Source of the DNA: QYOJ01 sp043810345
GTDB lineage: Bacteria > Bacteroidota > Bacteroidia > Bacteroidales > FEN-979
Assembly (NCBI GenBank): GCA_043810345.1
Contig: JBDROF010000102.1
Coordinates: forward strand, 1 to 64,000
Length of the DNA: 64,000 nt
Direction: 5' to 3'
Below, in pieces: positions 51,131 to 60,487 of this stretch. The notes under the pieces are model-generated. The model was not told the origin of the DNA. It was given only the letters and a program-made list of their open reading frames with translations, and did no database searches. Position numbers and translations under genes: made by a program. Position 1 is the first letter of the stretch. The number at the start of each line of letters is the position of its first letter.

Positions 51131-52330
51131 TTATAAAGTATTATGTTTGACAATTATTTTTTCAACAAAAAAACCTTCAGACGTATGAACGATCAAATAA
51201 TAAAATCCTTCAGGTATCACTTCACTGTTAATAGTGATTCTTAAATCGATAACCTTATTCCCTGAATAGAGAACTTTTCCAAATATATCCACTAGCTGAA
51301 TCGAGTTAATTGTTCCCGAAAAAATCTTAATTGTGATTTGGTCATCTGCCGGATTCGGAAAGATTGAGATAGATTTCTTCCCGAAATCGTGAACGATCAC
51401 CTGAATTTCAAGACACGGATGATTGTAAAAGAAGTTTGCAAAATAGGTGCCAGGGAAAGGTATAATAGGTGAGCTTACAACCAATTCCCCTGTTTGCAGA
51501 TCAGCGGCATTAAAGGTAGTGTCCCCGCCGATAAAGTAATAATATTCCTGAAAGGGATCCAGCGTGGCAGGATTGTTTTGAATAGAATTTGCAATAATAT
51601 TTTGTGAAATCAAGGTAACCTCCCCTGTGTTTGGATTGATCATAGCGAGTTTTCTTCCCAGGGTCATATTTCCGGCAAGACCGTACACAATGGAATCATA
51701 ACAGTTGAATATAATAGGACCAAAATATTGACCAGATGGGAGATCAATAACAGATTCCGAGATGATCCCTCCGGATTGGAAATCAACGCCGATCAGCATA
51801 TTATTTGTCGTCTCGAAATAAAATATGTTATGATATGGATCCAAGGTCGTATACGTAAGGATTCGGTAACTTGGTGCAATCGGATTTCCGGATATTATAT
51901 CCACAACACCTGTATTTGGATCCAGTGATGCCAACCAAACCGCCTGACCGGTATTGTCCCATGCCAGGCCATAGAGTGTTGAATCGACACAATTATATTC
52001 TAAGCCATAGAACATGGAAGTCTGATACTGTATCAATTGAACGGCTTCCAGAAGGTCGCCTGTCTGTAAATTAAATTTAAGCAATACGGAATCCAGGCAT
52101 TGATAGAAAATATGATTTACAGGATCTATTGCCCTTCCATTATATCCGGAAGTGAAACTCACCGCATTCTGTGAAATGTTTGTAACGACTCCTGATTGGG
52201 CAGATATCTTTGCCAGATAAAGACCAGTACCCGAAGAAACTACACTGATACCATAAATTACCGAATCAATCTGTGCCTGTGAAAACATGTAGCCCAGTGA
52301 AAAGATGCTAATTAGAAGAATTTTTTTCAT
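51131..52330 (-). CDS. T9SS-sorted secreted protein with beta-propeller-like repeats
   Basis: A 399-residue secreted protein. It has a signal peptide (about 1-19), a repetitive region (about 25-310) in which segments like DPNTGVVDIISGNPIAPSYR, NPNTGEVTLISQNIIANS and TLDPYHNIFYF recur every ~50 residues as in a propeller, and a C-terminal type IX sorting domain (about 320-399; ISIFPNPADDQITIKI, LVDIFGKVLYSG, EGFYYLIVHTSEG). It should be exported to the surface. Ligand unknown. Immediately upstream of the GH16 gene and probably co-transcribed with it. Confidence 0.85.
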   Translation of the reverse strand: MKKILLISIFSLGYMFSQAQIDSVIYGISVVSSGTGLYLAKISAQSGVVTNISQNAVSFTSGYNGRAIDPVNHIFYQCLDSVLLKFNLQTGDLLEAVQLIQYQTSMFYGLEYNCVDSTLYGLAWDNTGQAVWLASLDPNTGVVDIISGNPIAPSYRILTYTTLDPYHNIFYFETTNNMLIGVDFQSGGIISESVIDLPSGQYFGPIIFNCYDSIVYGLAGNMTLGRKLAMINPNTGEVTLISQNIIANSIQNNPATLDPFQEYYYFIGGDTTFNAADLQTGELVVSSPIIPFPGTYFANFFYNHPCLEIQVIVHDFGKKSISIFPNPADDQITIKIFSGTINSIQLVDIFGKVLYSGNKVIDLRITINSEVIPEGFYYLIVHTSEGFFVEKIIVKHNTL

Positions 52331-52690
52331 ATGAGAATTTTTGCAAAATAACTTCCCTTGAAAACAGATAAAGCTACATAAAATAGTTGGTTGATTTTCA
52401 GGTGTAACCCTTCTTCTAATATCTTTGCCCCGGCCACCTTCTTTCGTTAGTAATTCGTTTTATTGTAAAAAAATCGTTTGCTTACGATACCGAAAAAGGT
52501 TATTTTTCTCCTTCCCCTTCTATTCTGTAATGATTATTTTAAAGCAATAAGTATGCCAAAAATATAATTACCTAACATTCAATACATTAAAAATCAGATT
52601 GTCGGAATGAAAAGAAAAAGGTGTCAAAATATTTGAAACTGGTGTAAATAAATTGGACAGTGTAAAAAGGAAAAATACCAGGAGTGCAAT
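52331..52690. other. A/T-rich spacer without recognisable gene
   Basis: No convincing coding frame, RNA or strong hairpin is seen between the T9SS gene start and the response-regulator terminator. The short minus-strand frame at 52568-52756 has no family features. Confidence 0.5.
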
Positions 52691-52724
52691 AAAAAAACCG
52701 GCCCACAATTCATGAGCCGGCTTT
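52691..52724 (-). terminator. Terminator of receiver-domain gene 1
   Basis: On the minus strand a CCGGC/GCCGG stem extended by A-T pairs with a 13-nt loop is followed by seven T, about 60 nt past the gene stop. Confidence 0.75.
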
Positions 52725-52730
52725 CGTCCA

Positions 52731-52770
52731 TGGCAATAAATGGCAATCCATGGCAATAAATGGCAATCAA
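52731..52770. repeat. Tandem 10-nt repeats
   Basis: TGGCAATAAA, TGGCAATCCA, TGGCAATAAA, TGGCAATCAA in direct tandem between the receiver-gene stop and its terminator. Confidence 0.9.
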
Positions 52771-52783
52771 CCGATCTCTTCCC

Positions 52784-53179
52784 TCATCCTTCTCCCCGAT
52801 CCATGTACTTCTTAATCAGCTCGATCATTTCATTAGCCCGGATAGGTTTAGCTATAAAATCCCAGCATCCGGCTGCGAAGGCCGCTGCCTGATCATGTTC
52901 GGTGGCGTAAGCGGTTTGCGCAATAACGGGAAGGGTTTGCCTGAATGACGTGATTTTTTCTGTAGCTTCCAGTCCATCCATCCCGGGCAGCCGGATATCC
53001 ATCAGCACCACATCAATTTCGGGATGCTGTATGCAAAGATTGATGGCATGTTCTCCCTCAAGTGCATGAAAAATAGTGGCCCTGGTCGGTTTCAAAACGA
53101 CATCCAGGTAACTGAAACTTATTTGATCGTCTTCCACTACCAGAATGGATTTCCCCTGCCAATTGATCTCCCCCCTCAT
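52784..53179 (-). CDS. Single-domain response regulator (paralogue 1)
   Basis: A 131-residue receiver-only protein. Acidic pocket in ILVVEDD, phospho-acceptor Asp in VVLMDIRLPGMDG, Thr/Ala switch in AQTAYA, and Lys in FIAKPIRANEM. It has no output domain, so it would act by protein contact or phosphotransfer. A close paralogue lies at 60770-61198, with identical runs such as LKPTRATIFHALEG. It follows the acyl-CoA dehydrogenase remnant by one nucleotide. Confidence 0.9.
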   Translation of the reverse strand: MRGEINWQGKSILVVEDDQISFSYLDVVLKPTRATIFHALEGEHAINLCIQHPEIDVVLMDIRLPGMDGLEATEKITSFRQTLPVIAQTAYATEHDQAAAFAAGCWDFIAKPIRANEMIELIKKYMDRGEG

Positions 53180-53180
53180 A

Positions 53181-53822
53181 TTACTGTTTAAGGATGGAAC
53201 GTGAGATGACTATTTTCAGAATTTCAGAAGTGCCTTCGTAAATCTGGGTAGCTTTTGCTTCCCGCATCAACCGCTCCACATGATACTCCTTTACATATCC
53301 GTACCCGCCCAGGATCTGAACCGCCTGGGTAGTTACTTCCATCGCGATATCGGCACAATATTGTTTGGCCATCGCACTGGCCGTAGTATAGGGCCGGTGC
53401 TGATCTTTCAGCCAGGCAGCTTTCAGGACAAGCAACTGACCGGTTTCAATCTTCACCGCCATATCAGCCAGCTTAAATGCGATGGCTTGGTGATTGCAGA
53501 TTTCTGTCCCAAAAGCTTTCCGCTCTTTTGAATAGTGGAGAGCGCGTTCGTAAGCTCCCATCGCGATTCCTAACGCCTGGGCGGAAATTCCTATGCGGCC
53601 GAAATCGAGCTGTTTCATCGCCAGCGAAAATCCAAAGCCTTCTTCCCCGATCCGGTTTTCTTTCGGGATTTTCACGTCGGTGAACATCACCGAATGGGTA
53701 TCGGAACTTCTGAGCCCCATTTTGTTTTCATGAGGACCCAATATAATGCCCGGCGTATTCTTTTCAACGATAAAGCCATTGATCCCTTTGTGCTTCTTTG
53801 GAACCTTTTGACTTTTTATATT
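53181..53822 (-). pseudogene. Acyl-CoA dehydrogenase, N-terminal half missing
   Basis: The frame encodes only the C-terminal half of an acyl-CoA dehydrogenase. Upstream of the first Met (53741) the reading frame still matches the family (KHKGINGFIVEKNTPG, then LGPHENKMGLRSSDTHSVMF), then loses similarity near 53810-53820. The remaining domain has the FGRIGISAQALGIAMGAYERA helix and the catalytic-base region AKATQIYEGTSEILKIVISR. The FAD-contacting N-terminal ~190 residues are absent, so the enzyme should be inactive. The break coincides with the left border of the glycan island. Confidence 0.85.
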
Positions 53823-54080
53823 TAAAACCTTCTTTAAACATATTTAAAATTAACAAAAAGTGTTTACGAAGGTCTGACGTGTCTACAGACGCCACACAAT
53901 CAAAGGGATAGTCTCCATCCCCAACCCAGGGCAAAATCGAACGGTATCACCGAACGATGAAAAATGTTGTTAAAATAGAAGCAATCACATTTTAAAATGT
54001 TGTAACTTTGACTAAATCACGCACATGGAATTACGTCATACTAGTGAACATTGTTTTGAAGACGTACAGTCAATATAAAT
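53823..54080. other. A/T-rich left border of the glycan island
   Basis: No gene. It contains a -7 promoter-like TAACTTTG (54003-54010) on the plus strand that could drive the glycosyltransferase gene. The base composition changes here from the balanced flank to A/T-rich. Confidence 0.5.
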
Positions 54081-54120
54081 CGGCGTGGGGTGGTCAATTT
54101 AGTCGGCATATCCAATTCAC
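54081..54120 (+). mobile_element. IS21-type terminal repeat remnant (left)
   Basis: TGGTCA, six bases, TCGGC at 54091-54107, within CGGCGTGGGGTGGTCAATTT, resembles terminal repeats of IS21-family elements as I remember them. The same pattern TGGTCA-N6-TCGGC occurs in inverted orientation at 60185-60201, just past the IstB remnant. Confidence 0.35.
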
Positions 54121-54141
54121 TAAAATAAACACCAGAAAAGA

Positions 54142-56376
54142 ATGAAATTAGCTTTTATTGGCACATACCCACCCAGGGAATGCGGCATTGGCACCTTTAC
54201 GAATAACCTGTTTAACTCAATGTTAGTTAACAATGAAAGTATTGAAGTTGGGTATGAGGGTTTTGTTGTTGCATTAAACGACATCGACCTTACTTATAAT
54301 TACCCTGAAGAGGTAAAACTGACCATCAGGCAGGAACACCAGGAAGATTATTTAAAGGCCGTTAAATTCATTAATCTAAGCGGCGCTGACCTTTGTATCC
54401 TTGAACATGAATTTGGCATTTTCGGCGGTCAAAACGGGGTATATATCCTTCCTTTGTTACATAGATTGGAAGTTCCTATTATTGTAACGCTACATACTAT
54501 ACTTAAAACCCCATCGTATAACGAAAAAGCTGTTTTGCAGGAAATATGTAAAATGGCACATAAAATAGTGGTGATGAGCCATAAAGCAATTGAATTCCTG
54601 GCGAGTATTTACAATGTGCCGGAAAAAAAAATTGTTTTTATAGAACATGGCGTACCAGACATTCATTTCAGCCAGGAAAAATCGAAAAAGGAGTTTAAGC
54701 TCGAAAATAACAAAGTGTTACTTACCTTCGGTTTTATTGGACGCAACAAAGGAATTGAAACGGTAATAAAAGCATTGCCTAAAGTTGTTGAAAAACACCC
54801 CGATGTTCTGTATATCGTTTTAGGCAAAACCCACCCTCATGTGCTGCGACATTCAGGCGAAGAATATCGTATTTTCTTAATGCGTTTGGTCAAAAACCTA
54901 CAACTGGAGAAGCATGTTGTGTTTCTTAATGAGTTTATTAACGTACAAGATTTGTTCAAATACCTATCCGCTTCTGATATATACATAACACCCTATTTGA
55001 ACGAAGCCCAAATGACCAGCGGAACTCTATCCTATGCCGTTGGAGTAGGTTCAGCCGTGATTTCAACACCCTATTGGCATGCTGCAGAGTTATTGGCAGA
55101 AGGAAGGGGAAGGCTTTTTGACTTTAATGATTCCAACAGCCTTACTTCCACTTTAACAGAACTCTTAGATAAACCTGAGGAGTTAAATGAGCTTAAAAGA
55201 AAAGCATATGATTATGGCCGGAAAATTACCTGGCCGAAAACAGGAGAAAAGTATGTTGCGCTTGCTGTAACTATTCTGAAGGAAGGGTATAAGTTAATTG
55301 TAAAGAAAGACACAGTTTTGGATTTCCTCATTCTGCCCCCTTTTTCTCTTGCTCATATCAATCGATTAACAGACGATACAGGCATCATCCAACATGCAAA
55401 ATTTGGCATTCCAAACTTAAAAGAAGGCTATTGCATTGATGATAATGCCAGGGCTTTGCTTATGGTGTTAATGGCATACAGGCAAATAAAAGATATCCGG
55501 GCTCTTGAATTATCGCCTATCTATTTAAGCTATATTCATTATATGCAAAATGCGGATGGTACCTTCAGGAATTTCCTGAGTTTTAGCAGAAACTTCCTGG
55601 ATGAGATTGGTTCCGAAGATTCTTTTGGCCGGACTATATGGGCATTGGGATACCTGCTGAGTAATGCCCCCAACGATGCCTATTATCAAACAGGTAAATT
55701 AGTGTTTTTTAATGCATCTCCCAATTTTGAAAAATTAAAGTCCATCAGAAGTATCGCCAATACCATGATCGGAATAAGCTATTATCTGAAAAGCAACCCA
55801 TCGGACGATTCAATGACTGAAAGATTACGAAACCTGGCTCAAAACTTAAGTAAACATTATGAAGAAAACGAATCCCCCGATTGGAAATGGTTTGAATCCT
55901 TACTTGCATACGATAATGGCATTTTACCTTTAGCTCTTTTACATTCAGCAGAAATACTTAACGATGATAAAATAACAAATACGGCGCTCGAATCTATGAA
56001 CTTTCTGACAAAGCATACACTGAAGGATAATTACATATCGATCATTGGAAATGAGAAATGGTACAAGAAAGAAGGGGAACGTTCTGTTTTTGCCCAACAA
56101 CCAATAGATGCCATGGCCATGGTTTTAATGTACCACCAAGCCTTTCATGTAACAAAGGATAAAGATTACCTCAATAAGCTATACACTTCATTTTTGTGGT
56201 TCCTTGGTGAAAATGACCTGAGAATGAGCCTGTATGATTTTGAGACACAGGGATGCTGCGATGGATTTGAACGTTATGGTGTAAACCGCAATCAGGGTGC
56301 AGAAAGTTCATTGTCGTATCTAATTTCTCATTTAACCGTATTGCAGGCTTATGAAGAATTTCACAAGTCAGATTAA
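54142..56376 (+). CDS. GT4 glycosyltransferase fused to an alpha/alpha-barrel domain
   Basis: A 744-residue protein. Residues about 1-385 are a GT-B fold GT4 transferase: FIGTYPPRECGIGTFT at the N terminus, LTFGFIGRNKGIETVIKALP, and TPYLNEAQMTSGTLSYAVG near the nucleotide-sugar site. Residues about 395-744 look like a helical toroid glycoside-type domain (GYCIDDNARALLMVLMAY, IGSEDSFGRTIWALGYLL, DWKWFESLLAYDNGILP). It probably transfers mannose or a related sugar; the second domain's role is unknown. It begins a co-oriented trio with GH130 and a second GT. A/T-rich relative to flanks. Confidence 0.8.
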   Translation: MKLAFIGTYPPRECGIGTFTNNLFNSMLVNNESIEVGYEGFVVALNDIDLTYNYPEEVKLTIRQEHQEDYLKAVKFINLSGADLCILEHEFGIFGGQNGVYILPLLHRLEVPIIVTLHTILKTPSYNEKAVLQEICKMAHKIVVMSHKAIEFLASIYNVPEKKIVFIEHGVPDIHFSQEKSKKEFKLENNKVLLTFGFIGRNKGIETVIKALPKVVEKHPDVLYIVLGKTHPHVLRHSGEEYRIFLMRLVKNLQLEKHVVFLNEFINVQDLFKYLSASDIYITPYLNEAQMTSGTLSYAVGVGSAVISTPYWHAAELLAEGRGRLFDFNDSNSLTSTLTELLDKPEELNELKRKAYDYGRKITWPKTGEKYVALAVTILKEGYKLIVKKDTVLDFLILPPFSLAHINRLTDDTGIIQHAKFGIPNLKEGYCIDDNARALLMVLMAYRQIKDIRALELSPIYLSYIHYMQNADGTFRNFLSFSRNFLDEIGSEDSFGRTIWALGYLLSNAPNDAYYQTGKLVFFNASPNFEKLKSIRSIANTMIGISYYLKSNPSDDSMTERLRNLAQNLSKHYEENESPDWKWFESLLAYDNGILPLALLHSAEILNDDKITNTALESMNFLTKHTLKDNYISIIGNEKWYKKEGERSVFAQQPIDAMAMVLMYHQAFHVTKDKDYLNKLYTSFLWFLGENDLRMSLYDFETQGCCDGFERYGVNRNQGAESSLSYLISHLTVLQAYEEFHKSD

Positions 56377-56385
56377 AGAAGTAAC

Positions 56386-57321
56386 ATGGAAACAGCGATG
56401 TTGATAAACAGATATCAAAATAACCCTATCCTCACAAAGGATGACGTGCCCTATCCGGTTGCTACGGTGCATAATGCCGCTGTTGTAAAGCACGAGGGGA
56501 AGTATATAATGATATTTCGCTCACATAAACTGAACGGAAGAAGTATACTTGGGATGGCAGAGAGTGAAGATGGATACAATTTTAAAGTGAATGACAAACC
56601 TTTTATGATTCCGGCTACTGAGGGGATTTTTAAAGAATACGAGACCTATGGAGTGGAAGATCCAAGGATTATTTTTATGGACGGCGAATACCTCATTACA
56701 TATAGTGCTTATTCCAGGCATGGTGTGCGTATTGGACTGGCAAGAACAAAAGATTTCAAATCTGTTGAAAGATTTTCACTTATTACCGAATCCGACTGCC
56801 GGAATGTTGTAATCTTCCCTGAAAAAATTGGGGGTTTATATGCCAGGCTCGACCGCCCTCATTCTGAAATATCGCCTTGGTCCATCTGGATATCCTATTC
56901 TCCCGATCTAAAGTATTGGGGCGAATCGAAACTAATTATGAAACCATTACAATACCATTGGGATGAGATGAAGATAGGTCCCGGAGCGCCCCCTATTAAA
57001 ACATCCCGTGGTTGGTTAAGCATCTATCACGGCGTGTTTCCAACTATGGATGGGAGTGTTTATAGATTAGGGGTGGCATTGCACGATTTGGAAGATCCTT
57101 CAAAAATTATTGCCGTTGGCGATGAATGGATTCTACAACCCGAAGAAGTTTATGAAATTACAGGCTATGTCCATAATGTGGTGTTTACCTGTGGCGCTGT
57201 TCCGGAAGACGATGGAAGCGTTAAAATCTATTGGGGTGGCGCTGACAAAGTGATGTGTGTAGGCACAGCGAAATTGGAAGCCCTTGTTCACCATTGTTTA
57301 AACAACCCGCGGGAACAATGA
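56386..57321 (+). CDS. GH130-family glycoside phosphorylase/hydrolase
   Basis: A 311-residue five-bladed beta-propeller of the GH130 type, which phosphorolyses beta-mannosides. Seen: RYQNNPILTKDDVPYPV at the start, FRSHKLNGRSILGMAESEDG, YGVEDPRIIFMDGEYLITYS with the likely catalytic Asp, and GPGAPPIKTSRGWLSIYHG. It may release mannose-1-phosphate from a beta-mannan made by the neighbouring transferases; linkage cannot be told. It starts 9 nt after the first GT and overlaps the next GT by ATGA. Confidence 0.85.
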   Translation: METAMLINRYQNNPILTKDDVPYPVATVHNAAVVKHEGKYIMIFRSHKLNGRSILGMAESEDGYNFKVNDKPFMIPATEGIFKEYETYGVEDPRIIFMDGEYLITYSAYSRHGVRIGLARTKDFKSVERFSLITESDCRNVVIFPEKIGGLYARLDRPHSEISPWSIWISYSPDLKYWGESKLIMKPLQYHWDEMKIGPGAPPIKTSRGWLSIYHGVFPTMDGSVYRLGVALHDLEDPSKIIAVGDEWILQPEEVYEITGYVHNVVFTCGAVPEDDGSVKIYWGGADKVMCVGTAKLEALVHHCLNNPREQ

Positions 57322-58322
57322 AAATCGCAATACTCTCATCTATTGCCTGGCGTACACCTCCCCGGAAATATGGCCCCTGGGAACAAGTAGCATCTAATAT
57401 CGCTGAGGGAATGGTTGAACGGGGCATTGATGTAACATTATTTGCCTCAGGCGATTCTATTACAAAAGGCAAATTAGCGTCAGTTTGCGAACAACCGTAT
57501 GCCGAAGATTCTAAAATCGACCCCAAAGTAGCAGAGTGCCTTCATATCAGCTATCTGATGGAACAAGCAGATACGTTTGATTTGATTCATAATAATTTTG
57601 ATTTTCTACCTCTAAGTTATTCCCGTTTGATCAAAACACCCATGGTAACCACTATTCATGGTTTTTCTTCTCCAAAAATTCTTCCGGTCTACAAAAAATA
57701 CAACAGCACCGGTTATTATGTTTCTATCAGTAATTCCGACCGCAGTCCTGAACTTGATTACACTGCAACCGTTTACAATGGCGTGAACGCCAATGAATTT
57801 AAATTCAGTCCCGGATCACAAGATTATCTGCTTTTTTTCGGCAGGATTCATCCGGAAAAGGGGGTTTATGAGTCCATCCAAATTGGTAAAAAATCAAAAA
57901 GAAAGCTCATCATTTCCGGTTTAATTCAGGATCAGGAATACTTTGATCTTAAGGTTAAGCCATTTATTGATGATCATGATATAGTTTATGTCGGCAACTC
58001 AGGGCCTGATGAACGGAATAAGCTTTTAGGTGGCGCGTTTGCTCTTTTACATCCGATTAGTTTTGAAGAACCTTTTGGCCTGAGTGTGGTTGAAGCCATG
58101 TTTTGCGGCACACCCGTTATTGCATTTAACAGGGGCGCTATGCCTGAATTAATTCTTGATGGGAAGACCGGTTTCTTGGTAAACACGATTGAAGAAGCGC
58201 TGGAAGCGGTAAATAATATTAAAATGATTAACAGGAAATATTGCAGGGAATGGGCAATTTCAAAATTCAGCAGGCAAAAAATGATAGAAGGTTATCTGGA
58301 GGTTTATGAGAAGATTTTATAA
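57318..58322 (+). CDS. GT4 family glycosyltransferase
   Basis: A 334-residue GT-B transferase: MKIAILSSIAWRTPPRKYGPWEQ at the N terminus, FFGRIHPEKGVYESIQIGK in the middle, and EEPFGLSVVEAMFCGTPVIAFNRGAMPELI near the C terminus with the E-x7-E type motif. It overlaps the GH130 stop by ATGA, indicating translational coupling. A frame starting 21 codons earlier overlaps GH130 coding sequence and is not supported. Sugar and acceptor unknown. Confidence 0.85.
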   Translation: MKIAILSSIAWRTPPRKYGPWEQVASNIAEGMVERGIDVTLFASGDSITKGKLASVCEQPYAEDSKIDPKVAECLHISYLMEQADTFDLIHNNFDFLPLSYSRLIKTPMVTTIHGFSSPKILPVYKKYNSTGYYVSISNSDRSPELDYTATVYNGVNANEFKFSPGSQDYLLFFGRIHPEKGVYESIQIGKKSKRKLIISGLIQDQEYFDLKVKPFIDDHDIVYVGNSGPDERNKLLGGAFALLHPISFEEPFGLSVVEAMFCGTPVIAFNRGAMPELILDGKTGFLVNTIEEALEAVNNIKMINRKYCREWAISKFSRQKMIEGYLEVYEKIL

Positions 58323-58356
58323 ATGCATAATAGGGAAGAAGCAACTGCTACCGTCA

Positions 58357-59829
58357 CTATTTTGAATTCTTAAGTTCATGTAAAAGCTGCCCTAAATCAA
58401 TACATGCATAAGAAGAAGCATAGTCTGACATGGCGTATGGAATTATCAGATCACCATTATGAATAATCGAACCACATGAATAAATTACATTGGGCACATA
58501 TCCTTCTCTTTCCACTTCATTTGGAATCATTAAAGGAGCCTTTAATCTTCCTATTTCTTTTTCAGGATTATCAAGTTCATACAAACAAGCGCCTAGAACA
58601 TACTCCCTCATTTGTCCAACGGCATGCGTTATAACCAGCCATCCTTCTTCCGTCTCGATGGGTGATCCGCAATTTCCGATTTGAACGAATTCCCAATGAT
58701 ATTTGGGTTCCTGAATGAGTTTGGCATCCCGCCAAATATTGATGTCATCTGAAAATGCAACGTAATTATTTACTTCATCTATTCTGCAGAGCATGGCATA
58801 TTTTCCATTAATCTTCCTCGGAAATAATGCCATCCCTTTATCTTTCGAAATTTCACCGTGAAGAGGTAATACTTTAAAACTATAAAAATTTTTGGTTTTA
58901 AGTAACTTCGGTAATATGGTTGTGCCATCATAAGCAGTGTAAGTGGCAAAGTAGGTTACATCACCGTTATCGTCTGTGAATTTAACAAAACGTGCGTCTT
59001 CAATACCATTTTTTTCGGTTTCAGAGATAGGGAAAATAACTCTTTCAGATATAGCCGAATCAATGGAGAATTCAAGTTCATAATGAGATGAAGCCAGCCA
59101 CATTATTTGATAAAATAACAATTCTTTATTTGCCGCAAGGTTAAGAGTCTTTCTTGTTTCTTCTACACACCTTTTCAATTCCCCATAAGTAAAATTTTCA
59201 CCTAATTTGTCAAAAACAAGTTCGGATGGAATTATATTATTACGTTTTTGCATTTCATCCAGCTTCTTTGTAAAGGATTCTTTATTATAGACATGTCTTT
59301 TGATACGATCTGCCTCATCTAACATTTTGCCGACAGGTTCAATACTCAGGTTATTATCCTTGTCAAGAACCCCGGAACGGAAAACGATTGAGGAAATATG
59401 TCCTTCTCCTGTTGCTCTGAAACTTAAAATCACCCTTTTTTCTTTAGGCCCTAATTCGGTTTGATCAGGATGTTCAACAATGGATGGATTAAAAAAAGCT
59501 GCCGATTCAATAGAATATTCCATTGTGAAATAGGAACCAATAAGCACTTTCCTGGATAGATTAAGGTTATTAGGGTTAATATTCATTTCTTTAAATAAGT
59601 GAGTTAATTTATTGAAATGATTTTCAAATATTTTTGAAATATTTCTGTGACGCTTGGAATACCCTCTCAGCACCTGGCTTATTGCTATATTTACATCTCC
59701 TTCTGACATAGCCAATACCTGACGGATTATATTTGCGCTTCTTTCGTTATTAGGATAATGAAAGCGGGCAATTATCCTGGTAGGATCGGGATAAAATTTA
59801 CCATCTTTTCTTGTTACATAAAATTCCAT
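58357..59829 (-). CDS. Long GH130-type beta-propeller protein
   Basis: A 490-residue protein, convergent with the GT trio. The N-terminal ~170 residues (helical, MEFYVTRKDGKFYPDPTRII) are an extension. The C-terminal ~320 form a GH130-like propeller: NGIEDARFVKFTDDNGDVTYFATYTAYDG, ALFPRKINGKYAMLCRID, and GNCGSPIETEEGWLVITHA. Long GH130 members act on beta-1,2- or other mannosides; the activity here is not assignable. Its first codon abuts an IS630 transposase remnant. A/T-rich like the other island genes. Confidence 0.8.
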   Translation of the reverse strand: MEFYVTRKDGKFYPDPTRIIARFHYPNNERSANIIRQVLAMSEGDVNIAISQVLRGYSKRHRNISKIFENHFNKLTHLFKEMNINPNNLNLSRKVLIGSYFTMEYSIESAAFFNPSIVEHPDQTELGPKEKRVILSFRATGEGHISSIVFRSGVLDKDNNLSIEPVGKMLDEADRIKRHVYNKESFTKKLDEMQKRNNIIPSELVFDKLGENFTYGELKRCVEETRKTLNLAANKELLFYQIMWLASSHYELEFSIDSAISERVIFPISETEKNGIEDARFVKFTDDNGDVTYFATYTAYDGTTILPKLLKTKNFYSFKVLPLHGEISKDKGMALFPRKINGKYAMLCRIDEVNNYVAFSDDINIWRDAKLIQEPKYHWEFVQIGNCGSPIETEEGWLVITHAVGQMREYVLGACLYELDNPEKEIGRLKAPLMIPNEVEREGYVPNVIYSCGSIIHNGDLIIPYAMSDYASSYACIDLGQLLHELKNSK

Positions 59830-59831
59830 AG

Positions 59832-60000
59832 ATCAAAATTTGCAACAAGTTCATCCATTTGTTTCCGGTTCAGCTTTCCAACCCCGCCAACATAGTTGTA
59901 TTGAAGCAAACTGTCTTTGCCTCCGGAGTAATATACCTTGTCTGCCACCTTCTGATTGTAGTGTCATCAAGCAAAAGAATTTCAGCAGTAATAAAAATGC
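59832..60000 (-). pseudogene. IS630-type transposase N-terminal remnant, frameshifted
   Basis: In one minus-strand frame LLLDDTTIRRWQTRYI (a helix-turn-helix block) is followed, after a shift into a second frame near 59930, by GGKDSLLQYNYVGGVGKLNR and QMDELVANFD. Together they resemble the N-terminal HTH of IS630-family transposases. The catalytic DDE part is absent; the GH130-like gene begins where it would be. It is non-functional. Confidence 0.6.
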
Positions 60001-60184
60001 TTCCATCGCATAGCAAAGAAAAACTGTAAATAATCATTCTCCACTTGATATTTAGATTTTTTCTCAACAAGCAATTGTTAACTCAAGTTTCGGGGTTAAA
60101 AATTGAACGTAAATATTTATAGATATATGTTAATAACATGGTGATAACTTTTCGGTAAAAAAGTGAAGGCATTCTCATACTCAC

Positions 60185-60201
60185 GCCGAAGTGGCTGACC
60201 A
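60185..60201 (-). mobile_element. IS21-type terminal repeat remnant (right)
   Basis: The minus strand reads TGGTCA-GCCACT-TCGGC, 17 nt past the end of the IstB fragment, matching the pattern at 54091-54107 in opposite orientation. Confidence 0.35.
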
Positions 60202-60217
60202 TCCTCCCTGCAATGAC

Positions 60218-60475
60218 TTAAGAACGATCCTTTTCCTGTGTCTGAATGACATGATACAAATTTACATATTTTTCATTTTGTTCAACATCCTCATTAATTT
60301 TGGTTTTTTGTCTCTTCCGTAGCGATTCCCCTAAGAGTTCCAATCGATGCGCATCATGAACAATACGATCAAGGATGGCATCTGCCACTGTCTGCTCACC
60401 GATTACTTCATACCATTGTACGCCGGGTAATTGAGATGTAATAATCGTTGACCGGTTACCGTGCCGGAAAAGCCG
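60218..60475 (-). pseudogene. IstB ATPase, C-terminal part
   Basis: The minus-strand frame contains RHGNRSTIITSQLPGVQWYE then ADAILDRIVHDAHRLELLGESLRKR, the C-terminal third of the IS21 helper ATPase IstB. Upstream of RHG the frame runs into unrelated sequence. The preceding portion of IstB lies next door on the opposite strand (60490-60580), so the gene has been broken by an inversion. Confidence 0.8.
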
Positions 60476-60487
60476 ACCAAATTGACC

